Below are positions 55,433-63,801 of a stretch of DNA of 63,801 nucleotides, piece after piece; positions within the stretch are counted from its first letter, which is position 1; each line of letters starts with the position of its first letter. The position numbers were made by a program, and so were the translations under genes. Under the pieces are notes generated by a model. That model was not told the DNA's origin and ran no database searches. It saw nothing but the letters and a program-made list of their open reading frames with translations. Origin of the DNA: Beijerinckiaceae bacterium (GTDB taxonomy: Bacteria > Pseudomonadota > Alphaproteobacteria > Rhizobiales > Beijerinckiaceae); assembly GCA_019753285.1 (NCBI GenBank), contig JAIELD010000006.1, positions 1 to 63,801 on the forward strand, in the 5' to 3' direction.

Positions 55433-55833
55433 GCTTTGTCTCCGTTCTCGACCGGACCTTGAGCCGTCTTCCACGCGCCGAAGCCGCCTGCAATGTGCGC
55501 CACAGGCTTGAGGCCCATGTCCTGCGCCGTCTTGGCGGACAGCGCGGAACGCCAGCCGCCGGCGCAGAAGAACACATAGGTCGTGTCCTGCTGAAAAACC
55601 GGCTTTGCATACGGACTTTCGGGGTCGATCCAGAATTCGAGCATGCCGCGCGGGCAATGAAACGCGCCGGGCATCCGTCCTTCCCGCTCCAGTTCGCGCG
55701 GGTCGCGCAGATCGATGAACTGCACCTTGCCTTTGCGATGAAGGTCGATCGCCTCCTCGGCCGACAGCGTGGTGATCTCCCGTTCCGCTTCTGCCAGAAG
55801 CGCCTTGTATCCGCGCGTGATGGTTTGTGGCAT
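55429..55833 (-). CDS. Rhodanese-like domain protein
   Basis: A 134-residue single-domain sulfurtransferase. FIDLRDPRELEREGRMPGAFHCPRG is the substrate-side motif and VFFCAGGWRSALSAKTAQDMG contains the active-site Cys loop. HIAGGFGAWK is the usual C-terminal segment. Rhodaneses can detoxify cyanide to thiocyanate in vitro, but single-domain proteins mostly have other sulfur-transfer roles, so no link to the Nit1C cluster should be assumed. It is coupled to the GST gene. Confidence 0.9.
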   Translation of the reverse strand: MPQTITRGYKALLAEAEREITTLSAEEAIDLHRKGKVQFIDLRDPRELEREGRMPGAFHCPRGMLEFWIDPESPYAKPVFQQDTTYVFFCAGGWRSALSAKTAQDMGLKPVAHIAGGFGAWKTAQGPVENGDKA

Positions 55834-55917
55834 GGCGCCTCGTCCCTGAATCGACTATGGCTCTTTTCGTGCTTCTATAGCCTGCAATCTGGTCATGCAC
55901 AGGCGGAATTTTCAACG

Positions 55918-56616
55918 ATGAGTTTGGGCTTCGGCGTACTCGACCTGGTCGCGGTTCTGTTTTTCATCGCCGCCTGGTACGCCTATCATCACTTCGTCGA
56001 GCGCTCGCGTCACGGGCAGCGCAGCCTCAACACGATCATGAACGATTACCGCCACCAGTGGATGCTGCAGATGCTGGACCGCGAGAACCGCATTCTCGAC
56101 GGCAACATCATGTCCTCGTTGCAGAATGGAACGGCGTTTTTCGCCACCAGCACCCTCTTCGCGCTCGGAGCGACACTCGCGATGCTGAGATCGTCCAACG
56201 AGGTGCTGCTGGTCTTCGCGGATCTGCCCTTCGCGGACCAGCCGACCCGCGCCGTCTGGGACGTCAAGGTGATCGGCCTTGCCTGCATCCTCGTCTACGC
56301 GTTCTTCAAATTCTCCTGGGCCTACAGGCTCTTCAACTACAGCGCGATCCTGATCGGCGCCGCGCCGGATCTGAAGACCGCGACGCGGGAGGAGATGGTC
56401 GCGGCCGCCAAACGCGCCGCCGGCATGAACATCGTGGCCGGCCGTCATTTCAACCGCGGGCAGCGGGCCTTCTTCTTCGCACTCGCCTATCTAGGCTGGT
56501 TCATCAGCCCCTGGTTCTTCATGGCGACGACAGGAGCAGCGCTTTACGCGATGTGGCGTCGGCAGTTCGTGTCTGACGCCCTGCAGGCTGTCTACAACAA
56601 GCCGGTCGAAGAATGA
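55918..56616 (+). CDS. DUF599 membrane protein
   Basis: A 232-residue inner-membrane protein with about four membrane segments: LGFGVLDLVAVLFFIAAWYA at the start, TAFFATSTLFALGATLAML, IGLACILVYAFFKFSWAYRL and FFALAYLGWFISPWFFMATT. It carries RDxxRxxWM-like NDYRHQWMLQMLDRENRILD. These are DUF599 features; function unknown. The stop overlaps the DUF3253 start (ATGA). Confidence 0.88.
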   Translation: MSLGFGVLDLVAVLFFIAAWYAYHHFVERSRHGQRSLNTIMNDYRHQWMLQMLDRENRILDGNIMSSLQNGTAFFATSTLFALGATLAMLRSSNEVLLVFADLPFADQPTRAVWDVKVIGLACILVYAFFKFSWAYRLFNYSAILIGAAPDLKTATREEMVAAAKRAAGMNIVAGRHFNRGQRAFFFALAYLGWFISPWFFMATTGAALYAMWRRQFVSDALQAVYNKPVEE

Positions 56617-56882
56617 CGACGCATTCGGCCACCGAGATCGAGGCCGCGATCCTGCGTCTCGCCGGAGAGCGTGACAGCGGCAAGACCATCTGCCCCTCCG
56701 AGGCGGCTCGGGCCATAGCGGGCAATGAAGGCGCGGCCTGGGGCGCGCTGATGCCGGATGTACGCAAGATCGCGGTCAGGCTTGCCAATGAAGGCCGGCT
56801 CGTCATCACGCGGAAGGGCAAGCCGGTCGATCCGAACGATTTCAAGGGCGTCTATCGGCTGGGCCTGCCACGGCAGGATTGA
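56613..56882 (+). CDS. DUF3253 small winged-helix-like protein
   Basis: An 89-residue DUF3253 protein, recognisable by EIEAAILRLAGERDSGKTIC, PSEAARAI, and VRKIAVRLANEGRLVITRKG with the final PVDPNDFKGVYRL. The fold resembles a small winged helix; function is unknown. It is translationally coupled to the DUF599 gene and convergent with the YdcF gene, ending seven bases from it. Confidence 0.88.
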   Translation: MTTHSATEIEAAILRLAGERDSGKTICPSEAARAIAGNEGAAWGALMPDVRKIAVRLANEGRLVITRKGKPVDPNDFKGVYRLGLPRQD

Positions 56883-56888
56883 GCGTTC

Positions 56889-57689
56889 TCAAGGCGACGA
56901 GAACAGTGCGTCGGTCTTGCCCGTGAGCCGATAGGCAACAAGGCCGATCCATTCGCGCACAGCCATGTCCGTCAGGGTCAGGCCATGGCTCATCGATCCC
57001 GTGAGCCATGCCTGATCCGTCCCGTTCCCGCTGCGAAAATCCACCGGGAACGCGTCGACGGCGAAACCAGCCTCCCGGAAGCAGCCGATCGAGCGCGGCA
57101 TATGCCAGGCGGATGTCACCAGCAGCCAGCGCTCGCCGGCTTTGGGCTGGACCAGTTCCCGCGTGAAGACGGCGTTCTCATCCGTGTTGCGCGAGCGGTT
57201 CTCGAACAGGATGCGCGACGCGTCGAGCCCGAGCGCGCCGATATGCGCCTGGACCTCGTCTGCTTCCGGCGCGCCCGCACCGAGCAGTTCCCCCTGCCCG
57301 CCGGTGAAAACGAGTTTCGCCGAAGGGTAGCGCCGCGCCAGCATCAGCAAGGCGCCGATGCGCTCTCCCGCCGCATTCATCTCGAGCAGCGCGGGATCGG
57401 CAAGCGGGTGCTTGTTCTTCACTGCGCCGCCGAGCACGATGATTCCGGTATAGGGTCCATTTGCAGCGCGGGGAAAGCGCGTCTCGAGCGGTTTCAGCAG
57501 CGCCGGTCCGAGCGGACCGATACCGCAGGCAAGGAGCAGCGCGAGGCTCACGCCGAACAGCAACGCTCCCCACCCCCTGCGGCGGCACGTGTTGAACACG
57601 AACAGGGCCGCGCCGGCCATCAACCCGATGAACAGCAGGTTTGACGGCGTCAGGATCAGCCAGGCGATCTTGGAGACGACATAGAACAC
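56889..57689 (-). CDS. YdcF-family (DUF218) membrane protein
   Basis: A 266-residue protein with two N-terminal membrane segments (ILTPSNLLFIGLMAGAALFVF, LFGVSLALLLACGIGPLG) and a DUF218 domain facing the periplasm. The domain shows GIIVLGGAVKN, LVFTGGQGELLGAGAPEADEV, ENRSRNTDENAVFTRELV and LLVTSAWHMPRSIGCFREAG. Relatives include ElyC/SanA, linked to envelope and peptidoglycan integrity; precise function is unknown. Confidence 0.9.
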   Translation of the reverse strand: MFYVVSKIAWLILTPSNLLFIGLMAGAALFVFNTCRRRGWGALLFGVSLALLLACGIGPLGPALLKPLETRFPRAANGPYTGIIVLGGAVKNKHPLADPALLEMNAAGERIGALLMLARRYPSAKLVFTGGQGELLGAGAPEADEVQAHIGALGLDASRILFENRSRNTDENAVFTRELVQPKAGERWLLVTSAWHMPRSIGCFREAGFAVDAFPVDFRSGNGTDQAWLTGSMSHGLTLTDMAVREWIGLVAYRLTGKTDALFSSP

Positions 57690-57722
57690 GTCAGAACAAC
57701 AAGATCGGAGGCGCGCAGACGC

Positions 57723-58895
57723 TCACGCCGTCTTCTCGAACAGCTCACGACCGATCAGCATGCGCCTGATCTCGCTCGTCCCCGCGCCGATTTCATAAAG
57801 CTTGGCGTCGCGCAGCAGCCGCCCGGTCGGATAGTCGTTAGTGTAGCCATTGCCGCCAAGAAGCTGGATGGCGTCGAGCGCCACCTGGGTTGCCTTTTCA
57901 GCGGCGTAGAGGATGACGCCGGCCGAATCCTCCCTTGTCGTCTCGCCGCGGTCGCAGGCCTTCGCCACCGCGTAGACATAGGCCTTGCAGGCGTTCATCG
58001 TCACATACATGTCAGCCAGCTTGCCCTGAACGAGCTGGAATTGTCCGATCGGCTGTCCGAACTGCTTGCGCTCATGCACATAGGGCATGACGACATCCAT
58101 GCAGGCCTGCATGATGCCGAGCGAGCCGGCTGCAAGCACGACACGCTCATAATCGAGGCCCGACATCAGCACGTTGACGCCCCTGCCGACGACGCCGAGC
58201 ACGTTCTCCTCCGGCACCTCGCAATCCTCGAAGACGAGCTCGCACGTATCGGAGCCACGCATGCCGAGCTTGTCGAGTTTCGGCGCGGTCGAGAAACCCT
58301 TCATGCCCTTCTCGATGATGAAGGCCGTGATGCCTTTCGAATGGGCCGCCGGATCGGTCTTGGCGTAGACGACGAGCGTTTCGGCATGCGGGCCGTTGGT
58401 GATCCACATCTTGCTGCCGTTGATGACGTAACGATCGCCCTTCTTCTCGGCCCGCGTCTTCATCGAAACGACATCCGAGCCCGCGCCCGGCTCGGACATG
58501 GCGAGCGCGCCGACATGCTCGCCGCTGATCAGCTTCGGCAGATAACGGGCGCGCTGCTCGTCAGTGCCGTTGCGCCTGATCTGGTTGATGCACAGGTTGG
58601 TATGCGCGCCGTAGGAGAGCCCGACCGATGCCGAGGCGCGGCTCACCTCCTCGACTGCGACGCAATGCTCGAGGTAGCCAAGCCCGAGACCGCCCCACTG
58701 CTCCTCCACCGTGATGCCATGCAGGCCGAGCGCGCCCATCTCTGGCCATAGGTCACGAGGGAAGGTGTTGCTGCGGTCGATTTCCGCCGCTCGCGGCGCT
58801 ATTTTCGCGCTCGCGAAGGTCTCGGCGCTCTCGCGGATCATGTCGGCGTTTTCGCCAAGATCGAAGTTGAACGGACGCGGGGCGTTGGCAAGCAT
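57723..58895 (-). CDS. Isovaleryl-CoA dehydrogenase
   Basis: A 390-residue FAD acyl-CoA dehydrogenase of the isovaleryl-CoA type, producing 3-methylcrotonyl-CoA in leucine breakdown. [58 protein letters not shown] (cited as separate segments of the FAD domain), [16 protein letters not shown], the catalytic Glu in [12 protein letters not shown], and [19 protein letters not shown] are in order. The ATG at 58893-58895 (MLANAPRPF) is used. It lies in the same region as, but not in one operon with, the carboxylase beta gene. Confidence 0.92.
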   Translation of the reverse strand: MLANAPRPFNFDLGENADMIRESAETFASAKIAPRAAEIDRSNTFPRDLWPEMGALGLHGITVEEQWGGLGLGYLEHCVAVEEVSRASASVGLSYGAHTNLCINQIRRNGTDEQRARYLPKLISGEHVGALAMSEPGAGSDVVSMKTRAEKKGDRYVINGSKMWITNGPHAETLVVYAKTDPAAHSKGITAFIIEKGMKGFSTAPKLDKLGMRGSDTCELVFEDCEVPEENVLGVVGRGVNVLMSGLDYERVVLAAGSLGIMQACMDVVMPYVHERKQFGQPIGQFQLVQGKLADMYVTMNACKAYVYAVAKACDRGETTREDSAGVILYAAEKATQVALDAIQLLGGNGYTNDYPTGRLLRDAKLYEIGAGTSEIRRMLIGRELFEKTA

Positions 58896-59099
58896 GGCGT
58901 TTCTCTCGATTTTTTTGTCGGCGTCGGCGTAGCATTGGCGTAAATCAAAGATGCCAACAAGTCCCTTGTTGCCGCGTCGAACCAGTCGTTTCAAAGCAGC
59001 GGACACCGCCCGGCCTTCGTCAGGTCATGCCGGTGACACGGTCTCATGTGACGAAGCACCGTCGCCAAGGACGTGAAATCAAAAAACGGGAGAACGCCT

Positions 59100-59468
59100 A
59101 TGACCAATATGGAAGTCGCGCAGGATTTTGCCGCCATGCTGAAGCGCGGAGATCACATCGAAGCTGGCGATAAGTATAACGCCGACGATATCGTCAGCAT
59201 CGAGGCGATGGACGGCCCGATGGCGATGGTCAAGGGCAAGGCGGCTCTCAAGGGCAAGAGCGACTGGTGGTATGCGAACCATGAAATCCATAGTGCCGTC
59301 TCGAACGGGCCCTTCGTCAACGGCGACAGCTTCGCAATGCATTTCGCGATTGACGTGACGATGAAGGCCTCCGGCCAGCGCATGCAAATGGAGGAAATCG
59401 GCATCTACAAGATCGCCAACGGCAAGATCGTCGAAGAGCGCTTCTACCCGATGGTGTCGGGCCAGTAG
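59100..59468 (+). CDS. SnoaL/NTF2-like domain protein
   Basis: A 122-residue protein with the cone-shaped NTF2/SnoaL-like fold pattern: VAQDFAAMLKRGDHIEAGDKY, IEAMDGPMAMVKGKAALKGKSDWW, FAMHFAIDVTMK and MEEIGIYKIANGKIVEERFYP. Such proteins bind or isomerise small molecules; no function can be given. ACGGGAG lies seven bases before the ATG at 59100. Confidence 0.8.
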   Translation: MTNMEVAQDFAAMLKRGDHIEAGDKYNADDIVSIEAMDGPMAMVKGKAALKGKSDWWYANHEIHSAVSNGPFVNGDSFAMHFAIDVTMKASGQRMQMEEIGIYKIANGKIVEERFYPMVSGQ

Positions 59469-59770
59469 CGCGGACGCAGCAAATCGCTTGGCGCGCGGTC
59501 TTGATCTCGAGGAATTGACCGCGCTGCCGGTGGCGGGCCGCAGATTGAGTTGACACCGCCCGGCTTTTGTTTTCTTGAGCGTCGCGGTGGGGGCCGCTTC
59601 GCCTGACCGTCTTCGGCGGGCAGCAAGCGTCGTGCATCCTCAAGGGATGGCTTGGCTCGGCATTTGTTCGCTCCGTCGAGCGGCGACGATCCGCGTGTTC
59701 CCACCTCGACAGCATTCGGCTATCTCGCTCGAATGCGATGTGATGTCAGGCAGGGCCGGACACCTTGAGT
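59469..59770. other. Intergenic region before the P450 gene
   Basis: No supported gene, RNA or strong hairpin. It must contain the P450 promoter, but no clear elements stand out. Confidence 0.4.
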
Positions 59771-61171
59771 ATGCGTCGCCATCGCCCCGCCATCGTCGAA
59801 GCAGCCGGAGACGGCTGGTTCGAGCCCTGCCATCCGGCTCCGCTCGGCAGCACTCCCTCCGCTTTGTGGCGCGTGCTCGAGGCGCGGCAGAGCATGATCA
59901 ACGTCTGGTCGAAGATGGATTATCACGCACGCTGCGTCACGGCGCGCGTGCTCGGCCGACAGATCACCCTCGTCAACTCGCCGGACGGCGTGAAACACGT
60001 GATGGCGACCAACCACCGCAATTTCGAGCGCAAGAGCCCGCAGATGCGGCGCGCGCTCGAGAAACTGCTCGGCGACGGGCTGTTCATCTCCGATGGCGAG
60101 ACCTGGAAGCAGCGGCGACCGCTCGTCAGCGACATCGTGCACAAGAACCGCGTTCCGACGTTCGGTCGGACGTTCGAGGAAGCCACCGTCGAGATGGTCG
60201 CCCGCTGGAAGCGGAAGCCCGCAGGCGAGGCGTTTCCGATGCAGAAGGAAATGGCCGAACTGACCGCCGAGATCATTTCGCGCGCCGTGTTCGGAAACAC
60301 GCTCGGCTCGGTCGCGGCGCATGACGTGATCGAAGGCTTCAGCCGCTACCAGGACCGGGTAGACACCGTCAATTTCGGCTATTTCCTCGGCGCGGATGAA
60401 GGCTTGCCGATCTTCCAGGGATTTCGCATCCGTCGTGCCGTCGCACGCGTGCAGGGCATCATCGACAAGGTCATCAACGATCACCTCGAAGGCCATGGCC
60501 AGGACAACTCGATGGTCGATCTGCTGGTGAAGCGCCAGCAGAAGAGCCCGGGCCTGAAGCTCGACGTGTCGGCGCTCCGCAACGAAGCCGCCACGATCTT
60601 CATGGCCGGCCACGAGACGACTGCGGCTGTATTGACCTGGGTCTGGTATCTCCTCGCCAACGCGCCATGGGTCGAGACCGCCCTGCATGCCCAGATCGCC
60701 GACGTCTGCGGCGACAGGATGCCAACCGTGGCAGACGTGCCGAAGCTCGACTGGTGCCGCGCGGTTGTCGAAGAGACGATGCGCCTCTACCCGCCGGTGC
60801 CCTTCCTCTCGCGACAGGTGGCGGAGGCGGATGTCGTCGGCGGGGTGCCAGTCGACAAGGCCTCGCTGGTCATCGTTTCGCCATGGCTGCTGCATCGTTC
60901 GCCCGACCTATGGGCCGAGCCGAACCGCTTCATGCCGGAACGCTTCCTCGGCGAGCAGCGGCCGACGCCCTACAGCTACATTCCGTTTGCGGCGGGCCCG
61001 CGCATCTGCCCAGGTCTTGCCTTTGGACTGACCGAGGCGACCTTGTGCCTCGCCATCCTGGCGCAGACATTCAAGGTGCGCGTCGCTCCTGGCCATGTCG
61101 TCGAGCCCGCCAACCGGCTCACGCTGCGGCCCAAGGGCAACTTGCCCGTCGTCATCGAAAGCAGAGCCTGA
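59771..61171 (+). CDS. Cytochrome P450
   Basis: A 466-residue soluble P450 with the I-helix oxygen-binding motif FMAGHETTAAVLTW, the ExxR of VVEETMRLYPPVPFLSRQV, and the heme loop FAAGPRICPGLAFG with the thiolate Cys413. It has no obvious membrane anchor. It is of the CYP4/CYP102-like class rather than the CYP101 type by motif style, which would fit fatty-acid or lipid oxidation; this is inference. The ATG at 59771 is preferred to a TTG two codons earlier. An acyltransferase gene follows four bases after the stop. Confidence 0.92.
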   Translation: MRRHRPAIVEAAGDGWFEPCHPAPLGSTPSALWRVLEARQSMINVWSKMDYHARCVTARVLGRQITLVNSPDGVKHVMATNHRNFERKSPQMRRALEKLLGDGLFISDGETWKQRRPLVSDIVHKNRVPTFGRTFEEATVEMVARWKRKPAGEAFPMQKEMAELTAEIISRAVFGNTLGSVAAHDVIEGFSRYQDRVDTVNFGYFLGADEGLPIFQGFRIRRAVARVQGIIDKVINDHLEGHGQDNSMVDLLVKRQQKSPGLKLDVSALRNEAATIFMAGHETTAAVLTWVWYLLANAPWVETALHAQIADVCGDRMPTVADVPKLDWCRAVVEETMRLYPPVPFLSRQVAEADVVGGVPVDKASLVIVSPWLLHRSPDLWAEPNRFMPERFLGEQRPTPYSYIPFAAGPRICPGLAFGLTEATLCLAILAQTFKVRVAPGHVVEPANRLTLRPKGNLPVVIESRA

Positions 61172-61175
61172 CGGC

Positions 61176-62225
61176 ATGTCGGACGATGTGGCGGCGGCCT
61201 GCGAAGCACATGACGACTCGTCCTCGGCGGCTTTCAAAGGCGACACGGGCGGGAATACGGCGAAGTCGCGCCGCGCCATCGTCTGGCAGGCGCCGGACAT
61301 TCCGACAGTCGCCGACTTGAAGGCCGGCGGGCCGGCTCGAAAACGCTGGTTCCGATATTGGTTCGGTCCCGGCAAGAGCGACGCCTTCGATCTCGCCTTT
61401 CACTGGCTGCTGACATTTGCACCGATCAGCATGGTCTCGAATCTCGGCGGCGTGCTCGGTCGCACCTTCGGCATGCGCACGCGTCCGCACGTCGTCGAAC
61501 GCATCCGCGTCCGCCTCAAACGACTGTTCCCAGACATGGACGCAGACGAGATCGAGCGGATCGCCCGCTCGCATTTCGACAATGCCGGACGCATCCAGGC
61601 CGAATTCTCCGTGATCCGCCGCGTGCTGCGCGCTGGACGGTTGACGATCGAGGGCGCGGATCTGCTGAAAGACGCGACCAGTTCATCCCCCGTGATCCTC
61701 GTCTGCTGCCACACTGGCAATTGGGAGATGTTCGAGGTGGCGCTCAACGCGCACGGCATCCGCTGGGGCATGAATTTCTGGCCGCCTTCGAAGCATTCGC
61801 ATCGGCTGATCGCCAGCCGGATCAGACAGGGCTTCGGCGCGATCCTGCTGCCGCCCGGCAGTCCGGGAACGCGTCCCGCGCTGCGCATCCTGCAGGCCGG
61901 CGGCGTCGTCTCGATCTTCGCAGACGAAGTGCACCGCAATATCGTCATGGCGCCGTTCTTCGATCGCGAGCCGCATCTCAACGGCAATCTCGCCATCATC
62001 GCCCGCATGCGCAGGATGACGGGCGCGAAGCTTCTTCTCACCTATTCGCAGCGGCTACCCGGCTGCCGATACAAGGTGAATTTCGAGCGGCTGATCGAGG
62101 TGCCGTCCATCCAGAATCCGGATGTGCCGCTGATTGAAGACGTCAAGTCGATCAACGCGGCCATCACCCCCGTCGTCGTCGCCAACATCCACCAATGGTA
62201 TTTTCTCGACAACGCGTTCGAGTGA
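61176..62225 (+). CDS. LpxL/HtrB-type lysophospholipid acyltransferase
   Basis: A 349-residue member of the lipid A acyltransferase family (LpxL/LpxM fold). It has a membrane-proximal AFDLAFHWLLTFAPISMVSNLGG segment (cited as AFDLAFHWLLTF) and the catalytic HX4E motif CCHTGNWEMFEV with His179. LPPGSPGTRPALRILQAGGVVS contributes to the CoA/acyl site. Four bases separate it from the P450 gene, suggesting one transcript and perhaps modification of a membrane lipid. Its acceptor (lipid A, ornithine lipid or other) is unknown. Confidence 0.82.
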   Translation: MSDDVAAACEAHDDSSSAAFKGDTGGNTAKSRRAIVWQAPDIPTVADLKAGGPARKRWFRYWFGPGKSDAFDLAFHWLLTFAPISMVSNLGGVLGRTFGMRTRPHVVERIRVRLKRLFPDMDADEIERIARSHFDNAGRIQAEFSVIRRVLRAGRLTIEGADLLKDATSSSPVILVCCHTGNWEMFEVALNAHGIRWGMNFWPPSKHSHRLIASRIRQGFGAILLPPGSPGTRPALRILQAGGVVSIFADEVHRNIVMAPFFDREPHLNGNLAIIARMRRMTGAKLLLTYSQRLPGCRYKVNFERLIEVPSIQNPDVPLIEDVKSINAAITPVVVANIHQWYFLDNAFE

Positions 62226-62250
62226 CACTCGGCGCGGGTGCCGGCGCGGC

Positions 62251-63078
62251 CTAGTTGATCGTGCCGTTTTCCTTGAGGAACTGGTTCCACTCGGCCGGCG
62301 TACCTGCGAAGACGGAGCGATCGACATTGCCGCGCACCCCCGGCATCAGGCCGGTGGTGGTATATTGCCAGAACGACCAGTGGCGCTCCTTGTAGCGCTC
62401 CTGCGGCTCGGCCGCGACACTGCGCACCCAATACGGATAGTCGTCGAAGGCATTGCCGAGCACGTCCTCGTGGAAGGTTATGTCGGTGTAGATGATCGGC
62501 TTCTTGCCGGTATGCTCTTCCATCGCCTTCAGCATGTAGCGGATCTTCTCGCGCGCTTCCTCCGTCGGGATCCGGGCGGGACATGTTTTCGACTGCGAAT
62601 TCCACTCGACATCCAGCACCGGCGGCAAAGCCGTCGGGTCTGCCGGCACGTTCTGCCGGAACCAGGCTGCCTGCTCGCGCGCCGGGCGGCACCAGTAGAC
62701 GAAATGGTAGGCTGCGCGCGGCACGCCCGCGGCCTTCGCCTCCTGCCAATTCTGCGCAAAGCGCTCGTCGAGATGGTCGCCGCCTTCGGTCGACTTGATG
62801 AAGGCGAAATGGATGCCGGCGGCCTTGGCAGCCTGCCAATCGACCTCGCCCTGCCATTTCGAGATATCGATACCCTCGATCGCGAAGTTTTTGGCCGCAG
62901 CGACGCCCGGATGTGGCTTGCTGTCACCCTTGACCTTGGAATAGGCCGCACGATTGTTCGCGACGCCGCTCGGGCGCCCGGACGGATCCCCGCCCGCACA
63001 GCCCGCCAGCAGCCCGACGACCGCGGCGGCGGCAGCGGCCCGCACTATCCCCGAACGTGTTTTCCAAATATTGAACAT
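62251..63078 (-). CDS. GH25 lysozyme-like lipoprotein
   Basis: A 275-residue lipoprotein with lipobox LLAGC (Cys27) after a basic and hydrophobic N-terminus, and a glycoside hydrolase family 25 domain. GIDISKWQGEVDW holds the first catalytic Asp. FAFIKSTEGGDHLDERFAQNW, AYHFVYWCRP and PVLDVEWNS with the Asp-Glu pair follow, and SFWQYTTTGLMPGV near the end. It should cut peptidoglycan (muramidase) from an envelope anchor. The ATG at 63076-63078 is chosen because it gives a proper lipoprotein signal; the frame stays open upstream. Confidence 0.88.
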   Translation of the reverse strand: MFNIWKTRSGIVRAAAAAAVVGLLAGCAGGDPSGRPSGVANNRAAYSKVKGDSKPHPGVAAAKNFAIEGIDISKWQGEVDWQAAKAAGIHFAFIKSTEGGDHLDERFAQNWQEAKAAGVPRAAYHFVYWCRPAREQAAWFRQNVPADPTALPPVLDVEWNSQSKTCPARIPTEEAREKIRYMLKAMEEHTGKKPIIYTDITFHEDVLGNAFDDYPYWVRSVAAEPQERYKERHWSFWQYTTTGLMPGVRGNVDRSVFAGTPAEWNQFLKENGTIN

Positions 63079-63303
63079 GTCGATGAAAATGCGTGTGAAC
63101 CTGTTAATTGCGCGCAAAAGGACAGGGTTAATCTCACATGAAAACCGTCGATTGCACGTGCTGGCCGGCACAATGAGCGTCATACAAAAGCGTGCAACGG
63201 AAAAACAGCGCGATCTTGCGAATGTCGCAATGGAAATGGACACAAACCCGCGTCACGACGGCTTGCCAGACAAGATCTTAAAATTGGTCGAATAAGGATC
63301 GAC

Positions 63304-63388
63304 TGGTGCGGCCAAGAGGACTCGAACCTCCACGGTGTTACCCGCTACCACCTCAAGGTAGTGCGTCTACCAATTCCGCCATGGCCGC
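63304..63388 (-). tRNA. tRNA-Leu(GAG)
   Basis: Minus-strand class II tRNA. The acceptor stem is GCGGCCA/TGGCCGC with discriminator A and encoded CCA, and the D-loop has AATTGGTAGACGCA. The anticodon stem is CTACC/GGTAG around loop TTGAGGT, giving anticodon GAG. A variable arm leads into the T-arm GGAGGTTCGAGTCCTC. It reads CUC/CUU leucine codons. The region between it and the GH25 gene (63079-63303) holds no supported gene. Confidence 0.95.
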
Positions 63389-63525
63389 CCAGATCGAGAC
63401 AGACGGTTGGTAGGCCGCCTGCCCTGCTCCGAACACGTCTCAGACGCTTCGGAAGCGCTCACCTAACAAACCGTTCCGCCCCTGACAAGCGCGTTGACGC
63501 GGTAACCCGACATTTCTCGAAAAGG

Positions 63526-63801
63526 TCAGGCGGCGAGCGGTTCGCTGCGCTCCAGTGTCTCGACTTCCGGCCGACGGACCAGCTCGATCACCTCGATGGC
63601 GATGCGGTTGGCCTGTACGACGACCTTGCCGCGTGCGACCGTCAGATTGTTGGCTTGAATCTCGACGAGATCATATTCGCTCGTATCGAGCTCGATCACC
63701 GCGCCGCGGCCCATGCGCAGCATCTGGTGCACGGGGATGCGGCAGCGGCCGAGCACGACGGAAATATCGAGGGTCACCTTGTCCAGCGTCGTCAACCGTG
63801 C
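63526..63801 (-). CDS. FliN/SpoA-domain flagellar motor switch protein, possibly 5'-truncated by the window
   Basis: At least 91 residues of a SpoA (FliN/FliM C-terminal) domain: KVTLDISVVLGRCRIPVHQM, RMGRGAVIELDTSEYDLVEI, QANNLTVARGKVVVQANRIA and IEVIELVRRPE. The frame is open to the right edge, so more N-terminal sequence may lie outside; a TTG at 63793-63795 could be a start. FliN forms the cytoplasmic C-ring with FliM and FliG. It is likely part of a flagellar locus continuing beyond the window. Confidence 0.85.
   Translation of the reverse strand, partial: ARLTTLDKVTLDISVVLGRCRIPVHQMLRMGRGAVIELDTSEYDLVEIQANNLTVARGKVVVQANRIAIEVIELVRRPEVETLERSEPLAA

Noticed and set aside
55429..55833. Rhodanese gene as part of a cyanide-use system with Nit1C
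   Set aside because: It is 36 kb away, coupled to a glutathione transferase gene, and single-domain rhodaneses have many unrelated roles.
1..63801. CRISPR arrays, insertion sequences, prophage genes
   Set aside because: No regularly spaced repeats, transposase, integrase or phage structural motifs were found on either strand.

Overview
The window looks like chromosome from a high-GC alphaproteobacterium, most likely of the order Hyphomicrobiales. The reasons are the aerobic (oxygen-dependent) cobalamin gene set with rhizobial-type order, the dense ATGA/GTGA start-stop overlaps, the many ABC uptake systems and MocR-type regulation, and housekeeping genes (pheST, tRNA-Ser, tRNA-Leu, a flagellar FliN-type protein) typical of that group. 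No insertion sequence, prophage, integrase or CRISPR array was seen. The species cannot be named from the sequence.

Region 1 (1-12661) is cobalamin biosynthesis. A cobalamin riboswitch (about 7709-7895, minus strand) heads a tightly overlapping operon: a DUF1636 cysteine protein, cobW, cobN, cobG, cobH, cobI and the start of cobJ, which runs off the left edge. On the plus strand cobO-cobQ and cobC, and on the minus strand cobD and cobP, supply adenosylation, amidation, aminopropanol attachment and nucleotide-loop activation.

Region 2 (12896-19828) is a complete Nit1C-type cluster: Nit6803/NitC nitrilase, radical SAM protein, GNAT protein, AIR-synthase-like protein, glycosyltransferase, the two small nitrogen-starvation proteins, and a flavin monooxygenase. 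Nit1C clusters have been linked to growth on cyanide as nitrogen source. The operon starts from a near-perfect sigma-54 promoter.

Region 3 (20073-33293) holds a divergent MocR regulator. It is followed by a full D-hydantoin pathway (hydantoinase, hydantoin racemase, N-carbamoyl-D-amino acid hydrolase), a Dpp/Opp-type peptide ABC transporter, and a flavin monooxygenase/SDR/epimerase trio. Sigma-54-like sites lie before the transporter and, more weakly, before the racemase.

Region 4 (33432-39069) contains a TadG-like protein, a response-regulator gene and an EAL gene that share one reading frame interrupted by a single TAG, and a BarA-type hybrid histidine kinase. Region 5 (39306-45015) is a third nitrogen-type operon with its own near-perfect sigma-54 promoter. 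It encodes a Tat-exported Liv-type binding protein, LivH, a single polypeptide fusing LivM, LivG and LivF, and a cytosine-deaminase-like amidohydrolase with a substituted active site. Together regions 2, 3 and 5 read as a nitrogen-scavenging island under common nitrogen control.

Region 6 (45335-63801) is mainly core genome: tRNA-Ser(GCT), two DUF2147 proteins around a PPOX flavoprotein, pheST, mazG, a lone Liv-type binding protein, leucine-catabolism genes (methylcrotonyl-CoA carboxylase beta, isovaleryl-CoA dehydrogenase), small enzymes, a cytochrome P450 paired with an LpxL-like acyltransferase, a GH25 lipoprotein, tRNA-Leu(GAG) and a FliN-type protein at the right edge.
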